From: Pseudomaricurvus sp965656525
GTDB taxonomy: Bacteria; Pseudomonadota; Gammaproteobacteria; Pseudomonadales; Cellvibrionaceae
DNA: 64,000 bases
Direction: 5' to 3'
Assembly (NCBI GenBank): GCA_965656525.1
Contig: CBFHKY010000002.1
Coordinates: forward strand, 124,001-188,000
Shown here: in pieces, positions 18,398-28,432 of the stretch
Position numbering within the stretch: position 1 is the first letter of the stretch
How the letters are laid out: each line of letters begins with the position of its first letter
The notes under the pieces: model-generated
Seen by the model: only the letters and a program-made list of their open reading frames with translations
Database searches by the model: none
What the model was told of the DNA's origin: nothing
Translations under genes and position numbers: made by a program

Positions 18398-20563
18398 CTA
18401 CACCAGCATTTCACCAGCAGCCAGTTTGTCTTCCAAAATAGCAGGTACTGCAAAGCGCTCACCGTAAGTGGCTTCCAGCTCTTTCGCTCGGGCTATAAAA
18501 GCAGCGATGCCAATATCACCATTGTATTCGTAGGTGTTTACCACCTGAATAAAACCACCCGTCCAGGCTGGAGCCCCGATACCCAGCATAGCGCCCACAT
18601 TACCATCGGCTACAGAGCGCAGGACACCTTCTTGTAAGCACTTTAAGGTTTCAATCACTTGGCGGAACAGCAGACGGTCTTGCATATCCTGTTCAGGCAA
18701 CGCCGCATCTGCATTGCCATACAGCTCGTCTAACTTACCCCAAGGGGTCTTTGTGCCCGTGTAATCGAAGAAACCACCCCCGTGGTGACGACCACCGCGG
18801 CCAAACTCGTTAATCATGGTCTCGGCGACCTCAGTGGCCACACTGTAATCCATCTTGGCACCAAACACGCCCATATCACGATGAGTGGCCGCCATTTTAC
18901 GAATCAATTCTTGGCTGATTTCATCGTAAACTGTCAATGGGCCAACCGGCATACCCATGTACTTGCCCATATTATCAATCAGAACAGGGCTCAGACCTTC
19001 TTTCAGCAGGCGTGTGCCTTCATCCAAATACGTCACAAACACACGGGTGGTGAAAAAGCCCAGCGAGTCGTTCACAACGATTGGGGTCTTGCGAATCTGC
19101 CGAGAGAAATCAAACGCTTTGGCCAAAGCTTCATCACTGGTTTTCTCACCCATAATGATTTCAACCAGCGGCATTTTGTCCACGGGTGAAAAGAAGTGAA
19201 TACCAATGTAGTTAGCCGGATTTCCACTGGCTTCTGCCAATTCAGAGATCGGCAGAGACGAGGTGTTTGAACCAAACACACCACCCGCCGCCAATTGGCT
19301 TTCGGCATCTTGCGTGACTTGTGCTTTCAGCGCTTTGTTTTCAAACACCGCTTCCACAATCAGATCGCAGCCTTGCAGATCAGCGTAATCATCTGTGGGC
19401 TTAATTAGATCCAACACCGCTGCCATATCGGCTTCGGTTTTCCGGCCTTTTTCAACCTGCTTTGCCAATAGCTTAGCGGTGTAGGCTTTGCCTTTTTCGG
19501 CCGCTTCAACACTGATGTCTTTCAGCACCACTTCAATACCAACAGACGCCGCACTGAAAGCAATACCTTGCCCCATCATTCCGGCCCCCAGAATACCTAA
19601 CTTTTTCACTTTGGTGGGCTCGATATTTGCTGGACGGCTAGCACCACCGTTAACCGCATTCATTTGAAAGAAACCGGCCGTGATAATGTTTTTCGCTTCT
19701 TTTGTCGTCAATAGATACGCCAGTCCACGTGATTCTTGACGCATAGCCGATTCAAAGCCTGTGCAGACAGCCTCATTGGCCACCTGAAGAATTTGCTCAG
19801 GCGCTGGCAGCAAGCCGCGAGTTTTCTTAAACACAGCACCTACGGACAGCGCTAATGTTTGGCCGATCACAGGGTTAGTGGTGTCACCGCCTGGAATTTT
19901 GTGGCCTTTTACATCCCAGGGCTGTGCCCATGCATCAGGGTTCGCCTTAATCCAGGCTTTGGCGGCTGGCACCAACGCTTCAGGGCTGTCTACCAGTTCA
20001 TCGACATACCCCACTTTAGCTGCCTTTGCGGCAGGCATTTTTGCGCCTTCCAGCAACAATGGCAGCGCGCTTTGCAGCCCTAGCATATGAATAGAACGAA
20101 CCACACCACCGGCGCCCGGCAACAGACCCAATGTGACTTCCGGCAGACCAATAATAACTTTAGGCGAATCCCAAGCAATGCGGCGATTACACGCCAGACA
20201 AATCTCTAAACCACCCCCTAGGGCTGCACCGTTAATGGCGGCCACCACAGGTACTTGCAACTTTTCCCAGCGGCGTAACGGCGCTTTGAGCTCATCTTCG
20301 ATCATACGGTACGCGCCCTCTTCTTCCCCTTTCGGGATAGAAGACAGCTCTTTTAAATCACCACCGGCAAAAAATGTTTTCTTGGCCGAAGCAATCACTA
20401 CACCTGTCAGACCGTCTTCCGCTTCCAGCTTGTCGGCCACCGCGGCCATCGCGCTACGAAACTGAACGTTCATCGAATTAACGGGACCATCCATATCCAT
20501 GGTGATGGTAACGATACCGTCAGTGTCTTTCTCAAATACAAAACCGTGAATTTTCTCACTCAT
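18398..20563 (-). CDS. Bifunctional enoyl-CoA hydratase / 3-hydroxyacyl-CoA dehydrogenase (FadB/FadJ-like)
   Basis: 721 residues. The N-terminal crotonase domain carries both catalytic Glu (E120 in GGGLEICLACN, E142 in GLPEVTLGLLPGAGG). The NAD domain has GAGMMGQG at 326-333 and catalytic His456 in GIHFFSPVDKMP. Two C-terminal HCDH domains follow (VVNDSLGFFTTRVF). It catalyses the two middle steps of beta-oxidation. Together with the thiolase 33 bp upstream it forms a trifunctional unit. Confidence 0.95.
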   Translation of the reverse strand: MSEKIHGFVFEKDTDGIVTITMDMDGPVNSMNVQFRSAMAAVADKLEAEDGLTGVVIASAKKTFFAGGDLKELSSIPKGEEEGAYRMIEDELKAPLRRWEKLQVPVVAAINGAALGGGLEICLACNRRIAWDSPKVIIGLPEVTLGLLPGAGGVVRSIHMLGLQSALPLLLEGAKMPAAKAAKVGYVDELVDSPEALVPAAKAWIKANPDAWAQPWDVKGHKIPGGDTTNPVIGQTLALSVGAVFKKTRGLLPAPEQILQVANEAVCTGFESAMRQESRGLAYLLTTKEAKNIITAGFFQMNAVNGGASRPANIEPTKVKKLGILGAGMMGQGIAFSAASVGIEVVLKDISVEAAEKGKAYTAKLLAKQVEKGRKTEADMAAVLDLIKPTDDYADLQGCDLIVEAVFENKALKAQVTQDAESQLAAGGVFGSNTSSLPISELAEASGNPANYIGIHFFSPVDKMPLVEIIMGEKTSDEALAKAFDFSRQIRKTPIVVNDSLGFFTTRVFVTYLDEGTRLLKEGLSPVLIDNMGKYMGMPVGPLTVYDEISQELIRKMAATHRDMGVFGAKMDYSVATEVAETMINEFGRGGRHHGGGFFDYTGTKTPWGKLDELYGNADAALPEQDMQDRLLFRQVIETLKCLQEGVLRSVADGNVGAMLGIGAPAWTGGFIQVVNTYEYNGDIGIAAFIARAKELEATYGERFAVPAILEDKLAAGEMLV

Positions 20564-20596
20564 GACTCAAAACCTTTTCCTGTCGCTATCGTTGTC

Positions 20597-21805
20597 TTAA
20601 ACACGCTCAATGATGGTGGCAATACCCATGCCGCCGCCAACACACAACGCGATCATGCCACGCTGCAGATCTCGGCGTTCCAATTCGTCCAGCAACGCAC
20701 CTACCAACATGCCACCCGTTGCACCCAATGGATGACCCATCGCAATGGCACCGCCGTTTACGTTAACGATATCGTGGGATACATCCAAATCTTCCATGAA
20801 GCGCAAAACAATAGAGGCAAAAGCTTCATTCACTTCGAACAAATCAATATCCTTCGCTGTGAGACCCGCTTTCGCCAACGCTTTTTTCGCCGCAGGGCCT
20901 GGGCCTGTCAGCATAATGGTCGGGTCGGTGGCCAATACAGCAGCAGAGATCACTTTGGCACGAGCTTTTAAGCCCAAGTCTTTACCAGCTTTTTCACTGC
21001 CTACGAGCACCGCCGATGAGCCATCCACAATACCGGAAGAGTTACCTGCCGTGTGAACGTGGTCGATGGACATCAAACTTGGGTATTTTTTCAAAACCAT
21101 ATCATCGAAGCCCATAGCACCCATAGGTGCAAAGACGGGCTTTAGGCCGCTCAGGGTTTCTACCGTGGTGCCCGGGCGAATATACTCATCTCGCGCCAGA
21201 ATGGTCAGGCCATTAAGGTCTTTTACCGGCACCACAGAGCGATCAAAATAACCGTTATCGCGCGCAAAGGCTGCTCGCTTCTGAGATTCTGCCGCATAGG
21301 TGTCTACCGCAGTACGATCCCAACCGCCAATAGTCGCAATGGTGTCAGCACCAATACCCTGCGGCACGATGCTGTCATTAAAAATGACTTCGGGGTCGTT
21401 TAACCAAGCACCACCAGAAGACCCCATAGGGACACGAGACATACATTCAACACCACCGGCAACAACAAGATCTTCCCAGCCAGAAGCAATTTTCTGAGAG
21501 GCGATATTGACGGCTTCTAAACCTGACGCACAAAAGCGATCCAATTGAACACCCGGTACGCTCTGATCCCAGTTGGCAAATTGCACAATGTGCTTGGCCA
21601 CGTCACCGCCCTGCTCACCGGAGGGCGTCACGCAACCCATGATCACATCATCGACGTAGCTGGTATCTAGGTCGAAGCGAGCCTGTAACTCGGTCAACAA
21701 GCCGCCAGCTAAAGCAACAGGTTTCACTTCATGAAGAGAGCCGCTTTGCTTACCGGCGCCCCGTGGGGTTCGAATCGCATCGTATATGTACGCTGTGTGT
21801 GGCAT
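20597..21805 (-). CDS. Acetyl-CoA C-acyltransferase (thiolase)
   Basis: 402 residues. The acylated cysteine is C92 (LDRFCASGLEAVN). The His motif GGAIAMGHPLGATGG and the C-terminal CVGGGMG complete the active site. This is the first gene of the thiolase / FadB-like / SDR operon, catalysing the final thiolytic step. The 218 bp upstream are shared with a divergent AraC-type regulator. Confidence 0.95.
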   Translation of the reverse strand: MPHTAYIYDAIRTPRGAGKQSGSLHEVKPVALAGGLLTELQARFDLDTSYVDDVIMGCVTPSGEQGGDVAKHIVQFANWDQSVPGVQLDRFCASGLEAVNIASQKIASGWEDLVVAGGVECMSRVPMGSSGGAWLNDPEVIFNDSIVPQGIGADTIATIGGWDRTAVDTYAAESQKRAAFARDNGYFDRSVVPVKDLNGLTILARDEYIRPGTTVETLSGLKPVFAPMGAMGFDDMVLKKYPSLMSIDHVHTAGNSSGIVDGSSAVLVGSEKAGKDLGLKARAKVISAAVLATDPTIMLTGPGPAAKKALAKAGLTAKDIDLFEVNEAFASIVLRFMEDLDVSHDIVNVNGGAIAMGHPLGATGGMLVGALLDELERRDLQRGMIALCVGGGMGIATIIERV

Positions 21806-22023
21806 TTCTGTATCCTATATGAGTGAATCGGTGTTGATCTACGGTTCATCATGTACGGTTTGCACTTAGGGGTCTACCTTTTAGGAGATTCTTGGCAATA
21901 TATACATTTTGGGCATTATTCCGGTGATGAAGGGGGTTCAACAAGGTTTTTTGAGGACATAAATTGACATTTTATTCCTTCCAAGTAAGGATTGTCACCT
22001 AAACAATCGGCGGGTCAATCATC

Positions 22024-23046
22024 ATGCAAGAAATCTCGATCGCCAAAGACTTTATCGAAGACATTCTCTTTCACGCCCGCCGTCATGGTCTAGATACGCA
22101 TCAGCTGCTACAGCGTTCAGGAATCCCATTGAGTATCCTGCAACAACCGCAAGTCCGGTTCACACCAGAGCAATACGCCACGCTTCAAAAGCTCACGATG
22201 CGGGCCATGAACGATGAAATGCTAGGCTACTGTCAAAAAGCAAGCAAAGTAGGCACTTGGTCAGCGGCTTGCCACTGGATGATTTTATGTCGCAACCTCA
22301 GCCAAGCACTAAAACGTTTTAGCCACTTTTACAGCCTGACTGAAAGCGCGTTTCAAGTAGATCTTCACAGTCGCGATGAAGATTTCGTTGTTGAGCTTAG
22401 TCCGTGGCAGTGCTCAGAAAACATCATGCCTTACGGCTATATTTACTTTATGTTCGCGCTGCACCGGGTGATGTGCTGGCTGGCAGAAGAAAACCTGCCG
22501 ATTAAGCAGGTACGACTACCCTTCAAAATCCCCACTTCCCTGACTGAGTATCGGGCTATTTTCCCAGGTGCTCGGCTGCTGTTCAATCAAGACAAAGCGG
22601 CTTTGGTGTTTCATCGCAATACACGCGAACTGCCCATCAAACAGACACCAGAAACACTGGTAGAGTTTCTAAAAATGCCGCTATTGAACATTATTATTAA
22701 CGACTACAGCCAGCAGACTTGGACAGGCCGAACTCGCACACTGCTACAGGAACAGCTCACTAACACGCCGACTCTGAGCGATATCGCAAACCAACTTGAA
22801 GTGCACCCCAAAAAATTGCGGCGCGAGCTTGAGGCTGAGGGTATCAGCTATGGGGAACTCAAAAGCCAACTGCGACGAGACATTGCCATTAGGCTGCTCA
22901 GTCGCAGTCAGGATTCAGTGGAACATATCGCCTTTCAAATCGGCTTTGCCGAAACCAGTACATTTACACGTGCTTTTAAACGCTGGACAGGAGTGACGCC
23001 GTTTAATTATAGAAAGCTAGCCAAAGCCTCTAAGCGGACCACTTAA
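22024..23046 (+). CDS. AraC-family transcriptional regulator
   Basis: 340 residues. The N-terminal part is the arabinose-binding-like domain seen in OruR/ArgR-type AraC regulators (HARRHGLDTHQLLQRSGIP). The C-terminal double HTH is clear (LSDIANQLEVHPKKLRRELE; VEHIAFQIGFAETSTFTRAF; WTGVTPFNYRK). It diverges from the thiolase operon and is the best candidate for its regulator. The inducer is unknown. Confidence 0.9.
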   Translation: MQEISIAKDFIEDILFHARRHGLDTHQLLQRSGIPLSILQQPQVRFTPEQYATLQKLTMRAMNDEMLGYCQKASKVGTWSAACHWMILCRNLSQALKRFSHFYSLTESAFQVDLHSRDEDFVVELSPWQCSENIMPYGYIYFMFALHRVMCWLAEENLPIKQVRLPFKIPTSLTEYRAIFPGARLLFNQDKAALVFHRNTRELPIKQTPETLVEFLKMPLLNIIINDYSQQTWTGRTRTLLQEQLTNTPTLSDIANQLEVHPKKLRRELEAEGISYGELKSQLRRDIAIRLLSRSQDSVEHIAFQIGFAETSTFTRAFKRWTGVTPFNYRKLAKASKRTT

Positions 23047-23462
23047 TTTACGGTTATTTTAAAGCGCTGCAACAATTGTCTTACCGGCACAATCACATAC
23101 GCCTTATGGTGAAAATCCTCATGCACCACTTGGTCGTTTACGGTAATGATGTCTAAGTCCATGGTGCGCGGCCCAGATTTCACGGCGCTTTTCACTCGCC
23201 CTAAACGCCGTTCAACGTCCTTGAGGTAGCTTTTGAAATCCGTATGTTGCAACGGTGATTCTATCAAATAAGCACCATTCACAAACCAAGGCTGATCCTT
23301 AAAGCCATCGGGTTCAGTATCAATATAATCAGCCACACCTAACAGAGTCGTTTCAGCACGCAAAATCTGCTCACACTCGGCAACATTGCGCTGTGGATCA
23401 ATATTTGAACCTACCGAAACAATATAAGTATGCACAGAAGCAGAAGAACCAGCCTCGGTCAC
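23043..23462 (-). CDS. folK: HPPK: 2-amino-4-hydroxy-6-hydroxymethyldihydropteridine diphosphokinase
   Basis: 139 residues, shorter than the usual roughly 160. The N-terminal VSVGSNIDPQRN and the core GPRTMDLDII with the Asp pair that binds Mg-ATP are present. It transfers pyrophosphate from ATP to 6-hydroxymethyl-dihydropterin in folate synthesis. Its ATG overlaps the stop of the upstream SDR (ATGA), tying it to a pterin reductase. It may be a second, divergent FolK, since the main folK usually adjoins pcnB and panB. Confidence 0.88.
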   Translation of the reverse strand: MTEAGSSASVHTYIVSVGSNIDPQRNVAECEQILRAETTLLGVADYIDTEPDGFKDQPWFVNGAYLIESPLQHTDFKSYLKDVERRLGRVKSAVKSGPRTMDLDIITVNDQVVHEDFHHKAYVIVPVRQLLQRFKITVN

Positions 23463-24250
23463 GATTCCCCCCCCTTCATATCAGCCGATGAAATCGCCTT
23501 TGCCGCTGCGTAAGTCTCGGCATTGCGACCAATGTTATTGACAGACTCGCCGCCATCAACGAACAGTTGCTGCCCTGTTACAAACTCGTTATCGACCAAG
23601 TAACCCAAAGCCTGACACAAATGGCTTGTTTGACCTTGGCGCTTCAGCGGAATGCCATCAATACGCCAATCGATGTAATCAGACGTACGCGTGTTTCCCG
23701 GCATCACCACACCGGGAGCAATTCCATTCACTCGAATTTCAGGTGCAAACTCCATCGCCGCCATAGTGGTAAAGTCAGCCAAAGACTTTTTCGACAATAA
23801 GTACGCACTGTAATGGTATTGCTGGTAAGCAATCTTATTGTCGAGAATATTGATCACCTGGCCTTTACCCACTTGTTCAGCGAAAGCTGCAGTCAACAAA
23901 AACGGGGTAAAGCAATTCACTTTAAATTGCTGCTCCAGTAACGCCAAGGTGGTTTTTTGTGTCGGCGCAGAATCGTATACCGATGCACTGTTGAGCAGCA
24001 GCTCTAGGCGCGGAAATTGAATAAGAACATCACTGATTAATTTTTCAGGCTCGTCACTGTTTAAAAAATCCCACTGCACCAGATAGCACTGCCGCCCTAA
24101 CTCAGTAATAGCTTGCTTAACCCGCTCAGCGCCCTCACTGGAACGGTTGTAATGCAATGCGATGTCGAAACCTTTCTCGGCCAAGTACAGTGCAAATTCA
24201 GCCCCTAAGCGTGTGCCACTGCCGGTGACCAGTGCTGCTGGTGAAGTCAT
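23459..24250 (-). CDS. SDR of the pteridine reductase / dihydromonapterin reductase (FolM) type
   Basis: 263 residues. The cofactor site reads TGSGTRLGAEFA with HYNRSSE after beta-2, the Arg-Ser pattern of NADPH pteridine reductases. The catalytic tyrosine is in YSAYLLSKKSL, and a C-terminal LFVDGGESVNN is present. The Ser position reads ILDN, as in PTR1/FolM proteins. The four-base overlap with folK makes a pterin role likely: reduction of dihydropterins for a tetrahydropterin cofactor or for folate. Confidence 0.8.
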   Translation of the reverse strand: MTSPAALVTGSGTRLGAEFALYLAEKGFDIALHYNRSSEGAERVKQAITELGRQCYLVQWDFLNSDEPEKLISDVLIQFPRLELLLNSASVYDSAPTQKTTLALLEQQFKVNCFTPFLLTAAFAEQVGKGQVINILDNKIAYQQYHYSAYLLSKKSLADFTTMAAMEFAPEIRVNGIAPGVVMPGNTRTSDYIDWRIDGIPLKRQGQTSHLCQALGYLVDNEFVTGQQLFVDGGESVNNIGRNAETYAAAKAISSADMKGGES

Positions 24251-24467
24251 GTAATTTCCTGTTGCTCTGTCATCATTTTGTGATTTTATTACGGTGGTGT
24301 TGAACGTTTACGCCGTATGTTCTTCATCTTTTTACAAATTGCGAAGCTTATAACGCCACTTTTTCAACTTGTATTCTACACCCTAGAAGTACTTGTGACG
24401 GATAAGTTTGTGTTTTAGTGTATCTGATGAACCATCAGCCGCCGCAATTATACCGCAGGACAGCCGC

Positions 24468-25106
24468 ATGAAATTGTACAGTTACTTTAACTCCTCCGCC
24501 GCTTACCGAGTCAGGATTGCTCTGCACCACAAATCAATCAAATTTGACACCCATGCCATAGATCTGCTGGCAAAAGAACATCGCAGTTCAGATTTCTTAA
24601 GAGTGAACCCACATGGATTAATTCCTGCACTAGAACTGGATGACGGTCAGGTTTTGACACAAACGCTTGCCATTCTAGAGTGGCTCGACGAAGCCTACCC
24701 TCAACAACCCTTATTTCCAGCCAACTTGGTGGAGAAAGCCAACATCAGAGCATTGTGTGATCTTATCGCCTGTGAAATACACCCTATTTGTGTCTTAAAA
24801 GTACAGAACTACGTGAGTGATACCCTCGATCAAGGTGATGAGGGTAAAGCACAGTGGTTATCCCACTGGATCAGCGATGGCTTTCAAGTGCTGGAGCAAA
24901 AAGTCAGTGCTGAACCATTCTGCTATGGAAACACGTTGACCATGGCCGACATCTTCTTAGTGCCCCAATTTTATAACGCCATTCGCTTTGGTGTGGATGT
25001 CAGCCCCTTCCAAAAATTGCAAAAAATCTATGATCACTGCACTTCGCTATCAGCATTTCAAAAAGCCGCACCGTTGGCACAGCCGGACGCCCCTCCCCAA
25101 GCATGA
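24468..25106 (+). CDS. maiA: Maleylacetoacetate isomerase, GST zeta class
   Basis: 212 residues from the ATG at 24468; the frame is open to 24408, but the N-terminus MKLYSYFNSSAAYRVRIAL is the family start. The Zeta-class motif SSAAYRVRIA holds the catalytic Ser-Ser. NPHGLIPALELDDG and the C-terminal helical domain (TMADIFLVPQFYNA) follow. It isomerises maleylacetoacetate in tyrosine and homogentisate breakdown with glutathione. No hmgA or fahA adjoins it. Confidence 0.9.
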   Translation: MKLYSYFNSSAAYRVRIALHHKSIKFDTHAIDLLAKEHRSSDFLRVNPHGLIPALELDDGQVLTQTLAILEWLDEAYPQQPLFPANLVEKANIRALCDLIACEIHPICVLKVQNYVSDTLDQGDEGKAQWLSHWISDGFQVLEQKVSAEPFCYGNTLTMADIFLVPQFYNAIRFGVDVSPFQKLQKIYDHCTSLSAFQKAAPLAQPDAPPQA

Positions 25107-25115
25107 CCGTAAAGC

Positions 25116-26162
25116 TCATGAGGCACGACAGGCCAACAGTCGCGCCTCTATTTCCTCCCAATCTGCCGCCTGAAGGTCGATCATTTCAATACGCCCCTCT
25201 AACGGAATATTGTTACGCTCGTCATCTCCCAGTGACTCAACCGACACCGTATTGCGCATTCGATTGAACACGTACCAACTTTTTTCGCGCCCACGAACTA
25301 CCCCCTTCACTCTAGGCACCTCAAGTGACTGTAAAAACACCATCAAACGGTCCTCATCGAACTGCCAATCAGTAGGGAAGCGCCAACCACAGCTAAAACC
25401 GTGCTCGGCCTGATTTTCAAACCGTTGCAGCTGCAAAACAGGCGCACTATTGTCCGCAGTATCCAGTGTCGTAGAAGGCTGTTTAGGTGCCAAACGATGC
25501 TGAACCCATTCAGAAGTTAACGTTACATCACTCATCTTATGGTCTGCACAGAGCCACTGCCAAGGCAAGCTGCCATGCTCGATGGCTGCAATTTGATGCT
25601 TGGTCGATCGCCACGGCGCACAAAAAATTTCAAATGCACGCACTTCATCGGGCGATGCCACATCAGCTTTCGCCAACACTAAGACATCCGCTAATTCCAC
25701 TTGGCTCAAAAAAGCCGGCAGTGCGGTGAATCTTTCTTGTGTCACACTCCAAGGGTCTAACAAACACACCATACTCTGCATTTGCAATAAGTTGGCGTAT
25801 TCACTACCGCCAAACAATTGCAATATTTGTTGTGGTTGAGCAAGCCCTGTGGGTTCAATCAGAATACGATCAGGACGATGTTCACGTATCAATTTATTTA
25901 AGGCCACTTTTGAAGGCAAGCCCACCGCACAACACATGCAACCACCAGCCACCTCTTTAACGGCAATCTCACCACTGGCCAGCCCCTCAGCCGCTAAGAT
26001 AGCGCCATCAATGCCCACCTCGCCAAACTCATTCACTAACACGGCCCACTTTTCTTCAGGAGGCTTGGTACGTAACAAATGTTTAATCACAGTTGTTTTA
26101 CCCGCACCTAAAAAACCAGTAATAATATTGGTGGGAATATTCGACAATATGGGGTTAATCAC
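25116..26162 (-). CDS. COG0523/CobW-family GTPase (metal chaperone-like)
   Basis: 348 residues. P-loop GFLGAGKTTVIK at about 16-27, the metal-binding motif CMCC (GGCMCCAVG) and the guanine-binding region near LAKADV are all present. The C-terminal CobW_C domain holds DRLMVFLQSLEVPRVKG. Members load Zn or other metals onto client enzymes. It diverges from a zinc-dependent formaldehyde dehydrogenase gene, but no Zur box was recognised between them. Confidence 0.88.
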   Translation of the reverse strand: MINPILSNIPTNIITGFLGAGKTTVIKHLLRTKPPEEKWAVLVNEFGEVGIDGAILAAEGLASGEIAVKEVAGGCMCCAVGLPSKVALNKLIREHRPDRILIEPTGLAQPQQILQLFGGSEYANLLQMQSMVCLLDPWSVTQERFTALPAFLSQVELADVLVLAKADVASPDEVRAFEIFCAPWRSTKHQIAAIEHGSLPWQWLCADHKMSDVTLTSEWVQHRLAPKQPSTTLDTADNSAPVLQLQRFENQAEHGFSCGWRFPTDWQFDEDRLMVFLQSLEVPRVKGVVRGREKSWYVFNRMRNTVSVESLGDDERNNIPLEGRIEMIDLQAADWEEIEARLLACRAS

Positions 26163-26322
26163 ACAACACGCTCAATTCGTAAACAAAATTCAAACCACGG
26201 CGAAGAGCACCTACGGGCAAGCTTACTATCACCGCAAGGAAACTATATAGTAACGCACAGAAAAACAGATACCGTACCAATAAAATCGTACGACGATACA
26301 GACATCTTAATAGGAGCAACTC

Positions 26323-27429
26323 ATGAAAACACGCGCCGCTGTAGCTTTTTCTGCCGGAAAACCCTTAGAGGTCGTCGAGGTAGATCTAGAAGGACCAAAA
26401 GCTGGTGAAGTTTTAATCGAGCTAAAAGCTACAGGGATTTGCCACACGGATGCCTTCACGCTGTCTGGCGATGACCCCGAAGGTGATTTCCCCGCCATTC
26501 TTGGTCATGAAGGTGCGGGCGTGGTAGTAGATGTTGGCCCCGGCGTGACCTCGCTGAAAAAAGGTGACACGGTTATCCCGCTGTACACCCCTGAGTGCCG
26601 TGGCTGTGAGTACTGCCTCAACCCCAAAACCAACTTGTGTCAGGCCATTCGCACCACTCAAGGCCAGGGCCTGATGCCCGACGGCACCAGTCGCTTTTCC
26701 TTTGAGGGCAAGCCAATCAAGCACTACATGGGCTGCTCCACCTTTTCTAACTACACGGTTCTGCCCGAAATTGCCGTCGCTAAAATTCGCGAAGACGCTC
26801 CGTTCGACAAAGTTTGCTACATCGGTTGCGGTGTCACGACAGGCATAGGTGCCGTAGTTTTTGATGCCAAGGTGGAGCCCGGTTCTAACGTTGTGGTGTT
26901 TGGTTTGGGTGGTATCGGATTGAATGTAATCCAAGGCGCTCGCTTAGCCGGTGCCAACAAAATTATCGGTGTCGACCTAAACCCTAAAAAAGTAGAACTT
27001 GCACGCAAATTTGGCATGACTCACTTCCTCAATCCTAAAGATGTGCATGATGTGGTAGAAGCCTTAGTGGATATGACCAATGGCGGTGCCGATTACAGTT
27101 TCGAGTGCATTGGCAACGTCAACACCATGCGCCAAGCGCTGGAATGCTGCCACAAAGGTTGGGGCGAATCCTTGATCATTGGTGTCGCAGGAGCGGGGCA
27201 AGAGATCTCAACACGTCCCTTCCAACTGGTAACTGGACGAGTCTGGCGCGGGTCTGCCTTTGGCGGTGCTAGGGGCCGCACCGACGTCCCTAAAATTGTC
27301 GACTGGTACATGGACGGCAAGATCAACATTGATGATTTGATCACCCATACCATGAGTTTAGACGACATCAACAAAGGTTTTGACTTGATGCATGCGGGCG
27401 AAAGTATTCGCTCCGTCGTGCTCTACTAA
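26323..27429 (+). CDS. frmA: S-(hydroxymethyl)glutathione dehydrogenase / class III alcohol dehydrogenase
   Basis: 368 residues. The catalytic zinc ligands are in GICHTDAF and GHEGAG, and the four structural-zinc cysteines are in ECRGCEYCLNPKTNLC. The NAD site GLGGIGLNVIQGA is followed by GVDLNP. It oxidises the formaldehyde-glutathione adduct to S-formylglutathione and can also act as GSNO reductase. A clear ribosome-binding site (AGGAG) precedes the ATG. It is followed by its pathway partner. Confidence 0.97.
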   Translation: MKTRAAVAFSAGKPLEVVEVDLEGPKAGEVLIELKATGICHTDAFTLSGDDPEGDFPAILGHEGAGVVVDVGPGVTSLKKGDTVIPLYTPECRGCEYCLNPKTNLCQAIRTTQGQGLMPDGTSRFSFEGKPIKHYMGCSTFSNYTVLPEIAVAKIREDAPFDKVCYIGCGVTTGIGAVVFDAKVEPGSNVVVFGLGGIGLNVIQGARLAGANKIIGVDLNPKKVELARKFGMTHFLNPKDVHDVVEALVDMTNGGADYSFECIGNVNTMRQALECCHKGWGESLIIGVAGAGQEISTRPFQLVTGRVWRGSAFGGARGRTDVPKIVDWYMDGKINIDDLITHTMSLDDINKGFDLMHAGESIRSVVLY

Positions 27430-27494
27430 CTCCGTCTTACAAAGGCAGCACACAAGCTCATTCACTTTAGTTTCAATAACAGGCAGGCGAGACA

Positions 27495-28340
27495 ATGACG
27501 ATAGACAAGCAAAGCGAATACACCTGTTTTGGCGGTAGACAACTGCAATTTACCCACACCTCGCGTGCATTAAATTGTCAAATGCGCTTTTCTATTTTCT
27601 TGCCTCCTGCCGCCGAAAGCGAAACAGTGCCCGTGCTTTATTGGTTGTCAGGCTTAACCTGTACCGATGAAAACTTTGTCCAGAAAGCTGGCGCGCAACG
27701 CATTGCCGCAGAGCTAGGTCTGGCCATTGTAGCGCCGGACACCAGCCCTCGCGGTGAGAGCGTTCCTGATGACCCTGATGGCAGTTATGATTTTGGCTTA
27801 GGTGCAGGCTTCTACCTGAACGCCACACAAGCGCCATGGAATCAACACTACCGGATGTACGACTACATCGTGGAAGAGCTCCCTGAGCTTATTCAAAAAC
27901 ACTTTCCCATAAACATCGAGCAAAGCAGTATTTTTGGTCACTCTATGGGCGGTCATGGCGCACTGACAATTGGCTTGAAAAACCCAAGCCGCTATCAAAG
28001 TATTTCTGCATTTGCTCCCATTGTGGCACCCACACAATGCCCTTGGGGCATCAAAGCACTCTCAAACTACCTTGGGGACGATACAGCGACCTGGAAGGAC
28101 TACGACAGCTGCGAACTGATCAAAAACAGCGAGGCATCGCAAGCACCCATGTTGATTGACCAAGGGAAAGCCGATGCCTTCCTAGAAGAGCAACTAAAGC
28201 CATCACTGTTAGAACAAGCCGCCAGAGAAAGCGGCTACGCCCTAACCCTGAGAATGCACCCGGACTATGATCATAGCTACTTTTTTATTGCCACTTTCAT
28301 AGAGGATCACTTGCGCTTTCACCGCGAGCACTTAGCGTAG
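27495..28340 (+). CDS. fghA: S-formylglutathione hydrolase
   Basis: 281 residues, esterase-D fold. The nucleophile elbow is GHSMGGHGAL, the catalytic His is in HPDYDHSYFFI, and WLSGLTCTDENF is a family motif. It hydrolyses S-formylglutathione to formate and glutathione. It lies 65 bp after frmA, so the two form the formaldehyde-detoxification operon. Confidence 0.97.
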   Translation: MTIDKQSEYTCFGGRQLQFTHTSRALNCQMRFSIFLPPAAESETVPVLYWLSGLTCTDENFVQKAGAQRIAAELGLAIVAPDTSPRGESVPDDPDGSYDFGLGAGFYLNATQAPWNQHYRMYDYIVEELPELIQKHFPINIEQSSIFGHSMGGHGALTIGLKNPSRYQSISAFAPIVAPTQCPWGIKALSNYLGDDTATWKDYDSCELIKNSEASQAPMLIDQGKADAFLEEQLKPSLLEQAARESGYALTLRMHPDYDHSYFFIATFIEDHLRFHREHLA

Positions 28341-28432
28341 AAAGCTCTCAAGAAACCCTCTGAACTGAAAATGCAAACAATCATCAAAACTCAGCAGCAA
28401 CGTCAATAACTCTCAAGAGAGCTGTGTTAACT

